From NCBI GenBank assembly GCA_026400415.1, contig JAPLPA010000598.1:1-9753 (forward strand): a DNA stretch of 9,753 nucleotides, in the 5' to 3' direction. Within the stretch, counting starts at the first letter, position 1. Each line of letters starts with the position of its first letter. The translations under genes and the position numbers were made by a program. Below the pieces are notes generated by a model. It was not told the DNA's origin. It made no database searches and saw only the letters and a list, made by a program, of their open reading frames with translations. Source of the stretch: Afipia sp. Its GTDB lineage: Bacteria; Pseudomonadota; Alphaproteobacteria; Rhizobiales; Xanthobacteraceae. Shown piece by piece: positions 1-4,883 of the stretch.

Positions 1-210
1 GCGGCAGGCGGTTACTTGCCGATGACTACGGTCGATCAGACCATCCATTTTCTGCGGCCCGCCATGCGAGTCGATTTGCTGGCGGAAGCGCAGGTCGTGC
101 GGCTGGGCCGCACCATGGCATTCGGCAGCGTTTCAATCAGAACGGTTGACGACGACCGGCCAGTTGCGCTGGCCCAGACTGCCTACGCCCTGATGCGCGA
201 GAGCAAGTAA
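1..210 (+). CDS. PaaI-like hotdog-fold acyl-CoA thioesterase, C-terminal part (5' end outside window)
   Basis: The frame is open from the first base and ends in TAA at 208-210, so this is the last 70 residues of a protein that would usually be about 140-150 aa. The visible part begins AAGGYLPMTTVDQTIHFLRP and continues through a strand pattern with LGRTMAFGSVSIR and ALAQTAYAL. That is the typical second half of the PaaI/'uncharacterised domain 1' hotdog thioesterases, where T-x-D-x-x-I-x-F-L-R-P is a common signature. Such enzymes hydrolyse acyl- or aryl-CoA esters in the cytoplasm. In phenylacetate catabolism PaaI is thought to release CoA from dead-end ring-hydroxylated intermediates. The position next to paaE supports that role, but the gene is on the opposite strand and not in the paa operon, so a general thioesterase is also possible and I withhold the symbol. 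The internal TTG at 16 and ATG at 22 are not the true start. The stop touches the paaE stop with no base between. Confidence 0.8.
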   Translation, partial: AAGGYLPMTTVDQTIHFLRPAMRVDLLAEAQVVRLGRTMAFGSVSIRTVDDDRPVALAQTAYALMRESK

Positions 211-1290
211 TTACATTTGATCGTAATCGACGACGACACGGGCTGAGACTGGATGTGCCTGACACGTCAGGACGAAGCCAGCCTCAAGCTCCCAAGGCTC
301 CAGCGAATAATTGACGTCCATCCGTGTCTCGCCCTCGATCACCTTAGCGCGGCAGGTGCTGCACATCCCACCTTTGCAGGCGTAAGGCAAATCCATGCCG
401 GCACGGAGCGCGGCATCAAGAATGGCTTCACCTTCCGCGACCGGCACATCCTTACGCTTTCCGTCGACGATGAGCGACGCAATTGCCTTCGGCGGCGCGC
501 TCGGCGCAATGATGATCTTCGGTCGTGGCTTGCCGCCAAGCCCTGAAACAAACCGCTCGACATGAATGTGTTCGGCAGAAATGCCAAGCTCCATGCAGGT
601 CGCCGCAATCTCCTCGCTCATCGCCACAGGACCACAAATGAAGACATGGTCGATCGCTGCGGCAGGAATCATCGACCGCAGCAGAACCGCCGCCTTTTCG
701 CGATCGAGCCTGCCGTGAAGAATGGGCAGATCCTGTTCTTCCTGCGACAATACGTGAAACACCGAGAACCGTCCCATGAAGCGGTCCTTCAGTTCCTCTA
801 GTGCCTGCCGGAACAGAATGCCCGACGTGGCACGATTTCCGTAAAACAAGAAAAAGCGGCTCTTCGGCTCACGCGCGAGGATGCCGCGAATAATCGACAT
901 TATGGGTGTGATACCTGACCCCGCCGCAAAGCCGACGTGAATGCGCGCATCGTCAGGCGCGTGGTCCACGCCAAAGCGACCGGTCGGCGTCATGACTTCG
1001 AGCGTGTCACCGGATTTGAGCGCATCGAGTGCCCAACTCGAAAATGCGCCGCCATCGACTTTTTTCACGGCGATACGCAGTTCGCGATCATCCGGGCCAG
1101 AACAGATTGAATAGGACCTACGCACTTCCTCGCCGTCCATTGTTGTGCGTAATGTCAGGTATTGTCCTGAAGCAAATGCATAGTCTTCCACCAACTCGCG
1201 GGGTATCGCAAATGTCAGCGAAATAGCTTCTGATGTTTCGCGGCGCAGATCGTCAACGGCGAGACGATGAAATTTCGGCGTTTGCGACAT
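211..1290 (-). CDS. paaE: 1,2-phenylacetyl-CoA epoxidase, reductase subunit PaaE
   Basis: PaaE passes electrons from NADPH through FAD and a [2Fe-2S] cluster to the diiron site of PaaA. Numbering is from MSQTPKFH (359 aa; the E. coli protein is about 356). An FAD-binding ferredoxin-reductase domain carries RSYS at 58-61. An NAD(P)-binding domain carries GSGITP at 124-129 and CGP at 219-221. A C-terminal plant-type ferredoxin domain has cysteines at 305, 310, 313 and 343, the C-x4-C-x2-C-x29-C spacing expected for [2Fe-2S]. All three modules look intact. I chose the ATG at 1290 over an in-frame ATG at 1311: it sits 11 bp past the paaD stop, has a weak TAGAG upstream and matches the family N-terminus, whereas the earlier ATG overlaps paaD and has no ribosome site. 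This is the last gene of paaABCDE. Its TAA abuts the stop of the converging thioesterase gene. Confidence 0.95.
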   Translation of the reverse strand: MSQTPKFHRLAVDDLRRETSEAISLTFAIPRELVEDYAFASGQYLTLRTTMDGEEVRRSYSICSGPDDRELRIAVKKVDGGAFSSWALDALKSGDTLEVMTPTGRFGVDHAPDDARIHVGFAAGSGITPIMSIIRGILAREPKSRFFLFYGNRATSGILFRQALEELKDRFMGRFSVFHVLSQEEQDLPILHGRLDREKAAVLLRSMIPAAAIDHVFICGPVAMSEEIAATCMELGISAEHIHVERFVSGLGGKPRPKIIIAPSAPPKAIASLIVDGKRKDVPVAEGEAILDAALRAGMDLPYACKGGMCSTCRAKVIEGETRMDVNYSLEPWELEAGFVLTCQAHPVSARVVVDYDQM

Positions 1291-1301
1291 CGTGGCGCGC
1301 T

Positions 1302-1802
1302 CTAATGGCATTTGAAATAGTCAAATGGCTCGCGGCATGCAGTGCACCAAAGCGCTTTGCACGATGTCGAGCCGAATTCCGACAACACTTCGGTATCAAC
1401 TGATCCACATTGCGGGCACGCAACTTGCTCTTCGCCGAACAATGCGCGGCGGCCACCTCCGGTCTTCGGTGGTGCGATCCCATAATCCTTGAGCTTCTTC
1501 CGGCCCTCGTCGCTCATCCATTCAGTCGTCCATGCAGGCGACAGCACCGTTCTGATTACTGAATTTTTGATACCTTCCCGTTCCAACGCCATCTCAATTT
1601 CCAGCGCGATCATGTTCATCGCCGGACATCCGGAATAGGTCGGCGTAATCGCGACCTCGACTTGTCCATCACTAACTGTCACATTACGGAGCACGCCAAG
1701 ATCGGCAATGGTCAAAACCGGAATTTCAGGATCGACGACCCGAGCGGCCGCATCCCAAGCGACGCGGCGCAGATCGGCAGCACTGGTCAGAGCCGTCACC
1801 AT
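1302..1802 (-). CDS. paaD: PaaD, MIP18-family protein for assembly of the phenylacetyl-CoA epoxidase
   Basis: This 166-aa protein has an N-terminal MIP18/DUF59 domain with DPEIPVLTIADLG at 24-36 and the conserved TPTYSGCP (Cys59). A C-terminal zinc-ribbon-like tail has cysteines at 129, 132, 148, 153, 156 and 165. The two parts together are diagnostic of PaaD. MIP18 proteins act in iron-sulfur cluster assembly, and PaaD is genetically required for ring epoxidation. Its usual interpretation is a maturation factor for the PaaE cluster or the diiron centre, not a subunit of the isolated enzyme. The frame stays open upstream to 1961, but that region is paaC coding sequence and shows no PaaD homology. 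The ATG at 1802 overlaps the paaC stop in ATGGTGA, a classic translational-coupling arrangement. The gene looks complete and ends 11 bp before the paaE start. Confidence 0.93.
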   Translation of the reverse strand: MVTALTSAADLRRVAWDAAARVVDPEIPVLTIADLGVLRNVTVSDGQVEVAITPTYSGCPAMNMIALEIEMALEREGIKNSVIRTVLSPAWTTEWMSDEGRKKLKDYGIAPPKTGGGRRALFGEEQVACPQCGSVDTEVLSEFGSTSCKALWCTACREPFDYFKCH

Positions 1803-2464
1803 GTCGCTCCTGGAAATGTTCGCTGCAGCGATTGCAGTTCGCTCAGGAGATGCCCGAGATGTTCGCTGTGATGACCGAGACGGCCACCCTTTTGCATCCA
1901 GACAGACGCGGGGCTCGTGAGTGTCGCCGTTTGCAGCACATGAAATACCGTCTGCGTCCAACCTTCTCGCAGGCTTTCTGGGTCGATCGCTACGTTCTCG
2001 GTAATCAGCGCCTTGTCGTTCTCATCGCTATGAAACAACTCGCCGGTAAATGCCCACAGATCTTCGATTGCGGCCTGCGCACGGCGGTGGCTTTCATCCG
2101 TGCCGTCGCCAAGACGGAGATCGGCAAACGCCGAGTAAAAGAACTGGCGGACGATCGTTTGAGCAAAATCGCCGTTCGGTTGCTCAACCAATAGCAGGTT
2201 GCGGTACTGCCTCACGTCGCGCAGGTAAGCGAGCTTATCCTCGTCGTTGTCCGCGCCTTCGACCTTCGCCGCATAGCTGTAAAGCTCGCGTGCCTGACCG
2301 ATCAAATCGAGCCCCATATTCGCCAGCGCCATGTCTTCTTCCATCATCGGCGCATGGCCGCACCATTCCGACAGCCGGTGGCCGAGGATCAATGCGTCGT
2401 CGGCGCGGCGCAGCGCGTACAGCACCAGAGGGATCTCGTTGACGGGAACGGACGCAGCACTCAT
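1796..2464 (-). CDS. paaC: 1,2-phenylacetyl-CoA epoxidase structural subunit PaaC, with an internal deletion of about 36 residues
   Basis: PaaC is the non-catalytic ferritin-like partner of PaaA in the epoxidase. Recognisable segments are RLSEWCGHAP (30-39), ALANMGLDLIGQAR (46-59), LLVEQPNGDF (91-100) and the C-terminal HSEHLGHLLSELQSLQRTFPG (199-219). The protein is 222 aa, whereas the E. coli protein is 248. Alignment from memory shows that RQFFYSAFADL (106-116) runs straight into RLGDGTDESH (117-126). In homologs about 36 residues lie between these points, including a helix with a KEA-x-YHLR motif. The rest aligns without gaps, so an in-frame loss of about 108 bp at 2116/2117 is the simplest reading. 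Losing a core helix probably harms folding or PaaA contact. I chose the ATG at 2464, with GGTGA four bases upstream; a GTG at 2479 overlaps the paaB stop and is the alternative. The gene overlaps paaD by 7 bp. Confidence 0.9.
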   Translation of the reverse strand: MSAASVPVNEIPLVLYALRRADDALILGHRLSEWCGHAPMMEEDMALANMGLDLIGQARELYSYAAKVEGADNDEDKLAYLRDVRQYRNLLLVEQPNGDFAQTIVRQFFYSAFADLRLGDGTDESHRRAQAAIEDLWAFTGELFHSDENDKALITENVAIDPESLREGWTQTVFHVLQTATLTSPASVWMQKGGRLGHHSEHLGHLLSELQSLQRTFPGATW

Positions 2465-2475
2465 GATTTCACCGA

Positions 2476-2763
2476 TCACATATGTCCGACTTCATCCGGA
2501 ACATCGTAGAATGTCGGATGACGATAGATTTTCGACATCGCGGGCTCAAACATCATGCCTTTTTCAGCAGGATCAGACGCGACGATCAAATCGGACGGCA
2601 CGATCCATATCGACAACCCTTCACCCCGCCGCGTGTAGATGTCGCGCGCTGCCTGCAGCGCCAGTGTCGCGTCAGTCGCATGCAGCGATCCAACATGCTT
2701 ATGCGCCAGCCCATTGCGGCTCCGAATAAATACTTCCCAAAGCTGAATATTTTGAACGCTCAT
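2476..2763 (-). CDS. paaB: 1,2-phenylacetyl-CoA epoxidase subunit PaaB
   Basis: This small 95-aa protein equals the length of the E. coli PaaB. It opens MSVQNIQLWEVFIRSRNGL and contains HKHVGSLHA and ALQAARDIYTRRGEG, followed by SIWIVPSDLI, all strongly conserved in the family. PaaB has no cofactor. It bridges PaaA-PaaC heterodimers into the larger active complex and is needed for epoxidase activity. The ATG at 2763 has the ribosome-binding sequence AGGAAG (2769-2774) five bases upstream, and this overlaps the paaA stop codon, which suggests coupled translation. The frame is open further upstream, but that sequence is the 3' part of paaA in another frame. The stop TGA lies 11 bp before the chosen paaC start. 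The gene looks intact. Confidence 0.95.
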   Translation of the reverse strand: MSVQNIQLWEVFIRSRNGLAHKHVGSLHATDATLALQAARDIYTRRGEGLSIWIVPSDLIVASDPAEKGMMFEPAMSKIYRHPTFYDVPDEVGHM

Positions 2764-2773
2764 GGCAGCTTCC

Positions 2774-3772
2774 TTATTCTGCAGCTTGTGCAGCGCTGAT
2801 GCGGCGAGATTGTTGCTTCTGTGCGTAGGCGACTGCTGCGTCGCGCACCCATGCACCGTCATCATGCGCTTTGCGGCGCGCGGCAAGCCGGTCGCGATTG
2901 CAAGGTCCATTGCCTGACAATACGTCCTGAAATTCCTGCCAGTCGATGGCACCGTAATCCCAATGCTTAGTCTCTGTGTTCCACTTCAGGTCGGTGTCGG
3001 GAATTTTCAAACCGAGATATTCCGCCTGCGGAACGGTTGCGTCCACAAACTTCTGACGCAGTTCGTCGTTCGAGAAACGTTTGATCTTCCAGCGCGTGGA
3101 TTGATCGCCGTGAGAGCTTTGCTGGTCAGGCGGCCCAAACATCATGAGGCACGGCCACCACCAGCGATCCAGTGCATTCTGGGCCATCGCCTTATGCTCC
3201 GGCGAACCGCGCGACAACGTCACCATGATTTCATAGCCTTGGCGTTGATGAAATGACTCTTCCTTGCAGACACGGATCATTGCGCGCGCATAGGGGCCGT
3301 AAGAGCAACGGCATAGAGGAATTTGGTTCATGATGGCCGCGCCATCGACCAGCCAGCCGATTGCCCCGATGTCGGCCCATGTCAAAGTCGGATAGTTGAA
3401 AATTGAAGAATATTTCGCCTTGCCGCTGAGCATCTGATCGACAAGTTCTTCGCGCGAAGCACCGAGCGTCTCAGCGGCCGCGTAGAGATAAAGCCCGTGA
3501 CCGCATTCGTCTTGAACCTTAGCCAACAACGCCGCCTTACGGCGTAACGTCGGCGCACGGGTTAACCAGTTACCTTCCGGCAGCATCCCGACAATTTCGG
3601 AATGAGCATGCTGTGAAATCTGCCGCGTCAGCGTTTTGCGATATGCCGCAGGCATCCAGTCATTGGCTTCGATTTTTTCCTCGGCGGCAACGCGCTCCTC
3701 GAACCGGGCGACCTTGGTCAGGTCCTCGACAATGCGGTCCTCCGTCTGAGCATTGAGAGCTTGCGTATACAT
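2774..3772 (-). CDS. paaA: 1,2-phenylacetyl-CoA epoxidase catalytic subunit PaaA
   Basis: PaaA holds the diiron centre that epoxidises the ring of phenylacetyl-CoA with O2, the committed step of aerobic phenylacetate breakdown. The 332-aa protein is a little longer than E. coli PaaA (about 309), with extra residues at both ends. Carboxylate/histidine ligand motifs of the ferritin-like fold are visible: HSEI at 57-60, QDECGHG at 87-93 (Glu89, His92) and KEESFHQRQG at 170-179 (Glu171/172, His175). The long conserved block KYSSIFNYPTLTWADIGAIG (120-139) and NQIPLCRCSYGPYARAM (149-165) is almost invariant in PaaA. The ATG at 3772 is preferred because a perfect AGGAGG lies eight bases upstream; an earlier in-frame start at 3814 would ignore that site. 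It is the first gene of the operon, preceded by a 144-bp region with promoter-like and inverted-repeat sequence. Confidence 0.97.
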   Translation of the reverse strand: MYTQALNAQTEDRIVEDLTKVARFEERVAAEEKIEANDWMPAAYRKTLTRQISQHAHSEIVGMLPEGNWLTRAPTLRRKAALLAKVQDECGHGLYLYAAAETLGASREELVDQMLSGKAKYSSIFNYPTLTWADIGAIGWLVDGAAIMNQIPLCRCSYGPYARAMIRVCKEESFHQRQGYEIMVTLSRGSPEHKAMAQNALDRWWWPCLMMFGPPDQQSSHGDQSTRWKIKRFSNDELRQKFVDATVPQAEYLGLKIPDTDLKWNTETKHWDYGAIDWQEFQDVLSGNGPCNRDRLAARRKAHDDGAWVRDAAVAYAQKQQSRRISAAQAAE

Positions 3773-3780
3773 CGGAATTT

Positions 3781-3786
3781 CCTCCT
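3781..3786 (-). promoter_or_regulatory. Strong ribosome-binding site of paaA
   Basis: The minus strand reads AGGAGG here, eight bases before the ATG at 3772. It is the strongest Shine-Dalgarno match in the window and decides the paaA start against the in-frame ATG at 3814. Confidence 0.85.
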
Positions 3787-3832
3787 GTGCGCCGCGTGGC
3801 TCAACCGTCGGCACGTCTCCCTAACTTATCGC

Positions 3833-3846
3833 ACCCGTGTTCGGGT
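3833..3846 (-). other. Small perfect hairpin in the paaA leader
   Basis: The arms ACCCG and CGGGT are perfectly complementary around a four-base loop. The element lies between the predicted promoter and the paaA ribosome site. It could be a short leader hairpin; the stem is only 5 bp and no U-tract follows, so I do not call it a terminator. Confidence 0.25.
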
Positions 3847-3860
3847 TTGCCGACTGTTTC

Positions 3861-3888
3861 AATGTATATCAAAATTACCACGCAGCAA
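3861..3888 (-). promoter_or_regulatory. Candidate promoter of paaABCDE
   Basis: On the minus strand a -35-like TTGCTG (3883-3888) is followed after 16 bases by a -10-like TACATT (3861-3866). The surrounding sequence is clearly AT-richer than the flanking genes. Each hexamer matches the sigma-70 consensus only partly (about 3/6 and 4/6). Transcription would start near 3853, giving a leader of about 80 bases. This is an inference from composition and position. Confidence 0.4.
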
Positions 3889-3898
3889 GGAATTTTTG
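3870..3898. promoter_or_regulatory. Imperfect inverted repeat, candidate PaaX operator for paaA
   Basis: Plus-strand arms CAAAATTACC (3870-3879) and GGAATTTTTG (3889-3898) are complementary at 8 of 10 positions around a 9-base spacer. The repeat covers the proposed -35 hexamer of the paaA promoter, where a repressor would block RNA polymerase. PaaX controls paa genes in the bacteria where it has been studied, and paaX lies immediately upstream. Binding here is inferred only. Confidence 0.35.
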
Positions 3899-3916
3899 TA
3901 ACATATCGTGCTTCTA

Positions 3917-4786
3917 TTACCTGAATCGGCGTAGAAGTTCCGCTCCCGGGCTGGGCAGTTTGCCGGTCGCGCTGGCTCCATGTTCGTCAAGCCATGCCTC
4001 GGACATCGGAAGAAGACCGCGATATATCCGCGCGCACAATTCGCGCGCCTCACCGGCTGGCCAGTTAGCTGGCAGAAGTATTTCGGGCAGCAATGCATCG
4101 CGTAGAAGGACACGACGATAGTGGTGAATCATCAGAACACGCGCCAAGATCGCGTCTTCAGGTGCAATTTCTTGGGCTTGCTGGATCCAGCTTTCGAGCG
4201 GTGCGAACGTCTTGAGAAAATCCTGATAGGATGCCGCCGTGCGCTTCAGCGGCCAACTCGCGAGCACCAGCCGTTGCGCCATGTCATGGTTCGCTGAAAC
4301 TTCGACACAGATCGCGCCTTCTGGAACCGGCGGAATCTTTACGCCCAACGGCGCAACCCATGTACCGGGAATTGGACTACCAAAACCCGCTTCGGACAAT
4401 CCGGCGCGCGAAACCTCACGATCGGCGCCGCTGCCGATAAGCAGCAGCCGGAACTTACCTTCCCATGTCGCTGGCCGAGGATTGTAGACGTGCTCGACGG
4501 CGGCTTCGAACCGTTCGCTTCCACGTTTCGCCAGCCGATAGAAGCTTTTTCGTCCGACTTTGTCGCGATCAAGCCATCCATCGGCGGCAAGGCGCGATAC
4601 CGAGGTGCGGACAACCCCGCCGTCGATCCCGACCATCTCCAGAAATTGCAGCAGCGTGCCAAGCCAGATCGAGCCTCCCCGCGGCACAATGGCGTCGCCA
4701 TAAAAAGTGATGATCAGCGAACCGGTTCGCGACGGTTCACTTTTGAACCGCTTGAGAATACCGGAGAGAGGAATCGTCTTTTTCAT
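3917..4786 (-). CDS. paaX: PaaX, phenylacetyl-CoA-responsive transcriptional repressor
   Basis: PaaX binds paa promoters and is released by phenylacetyl-CoA, so the pathway is made only when substrate has been activated. The 289-aa protein (family about 300) has the PaaX order. An N-terminal winged helix-turn-helix lies at about 20-90, with SLIITFYGDAIVPRGG, VRTSVSRLAADGWL as the recognition region and a GRKSFYRL wing. A central domain follows, containing PGTWVAPLG. The C-terminal PaaX domain includes IHHYRRVLLRDALLPEILLP and WPAGEARELCARIY. The start is uncertain: the ATG at 4786 has no clear ribosome site, and a TTG at 4801 is in frame, so a few extra residues are possible. The gene runs in the same direction as paaA, 144 bp upstream of it, and is divergent from tal-pgi. 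A perfect TATAAT -10 and a palindrome lie upstream, suggesting self-regulation. Confidence 0.92.
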   Translation of the reverse strand: MKKTIPLSGILKRFKSEPSRTGSLIITFYGDAIVPRGGSIWLGTLLQFLEMVGIDGGVVRTSVSRLAADGWLDRDKVGRKSFYRLAKRGSERFEAAVEHVYNPRPATWEGKFRLLLIGSGADREVSRAGLSEAGFGSPIPGTWVAPLGVKIPPVPEGAICVEVSANHDMAQRLVLASWPLKRTAASYQDFLKTFAPLESWIQQAQEIAPEDAILARVLMIHHYRRVLLRDALLPEILLPANWPAGEARELCARIYRGLLPMSEAWLDEHGASATGKLPSPGAELLRRFR

Positions 4787-4809
4787 ATCATCGCAATTCA
4801 AATGGCTAT

Positions 4810-4824
4810 GCCGGACCCTCCGGC
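4810..4824. promoter_or_regulatory. Perfect GC-rich palindrome at the predicted paaX start site
   Basis: GCCGGA and TCCGGC are perfect inverted arms around a three-base CCC spacer. The element lies 24 bp upstream of the paaX ATG and covers the transcription start predicted from the TATAAT box. It could be an autoregulatory operator or a short leader hairpin. Its sequence is unlike the AT-rich repeat before paaA, so one protein need not bind both. Confidence 0.35.
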
Positions 4825-4827
4825 GCG

Positions 4828-4856
4828 ATTATAGGTGTGCATACATTTGGCGTGCA
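4828..4856 (-). promoter_or_regulatory. Candidate promoter of paaX
   Basis: The minus strand has a perfect -10 hexamer TATAAT (4828-4833) and, 17 bases upstream, a poor -35 TGCACG (4851-4856). It sits in the 97-bp gap between the divergent paaX and tal-pgi starts. Transcription would begin near 4821 with a leader of about 35 bases. I could not place a convincing promoter for tal-pgi on the plus strand in the same gap. Confidence 0.5.
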
Positions 4857-4883
4857 GCACCAGACCGAACAGAACAAGGCATC

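Noticed and set aside
1803..1961. N-terminal extension of paaD
   Set aside because: The region is the 3' end of paaC in another frame; the MIP18 family start and the ATGGTGA overlap place the start at 1802.
1796..2479. Reading the short PaaC as a distinct natural short family or as two genes
   Set aside because: Both sides of the junction match the ordinary PaaC sequence without gaps, and the frame is continuous, so an internal deletion is the simpler explanation.
4707..4883. Upstream extension of the tal-pgi frame by 59 codons
   Set aside because: This sequence overlaps the paaX 5' end and its promoter in antisense, and the family N-terminus MNPVKQLQQFGQ begins at 4884 with a nearby AAGG.
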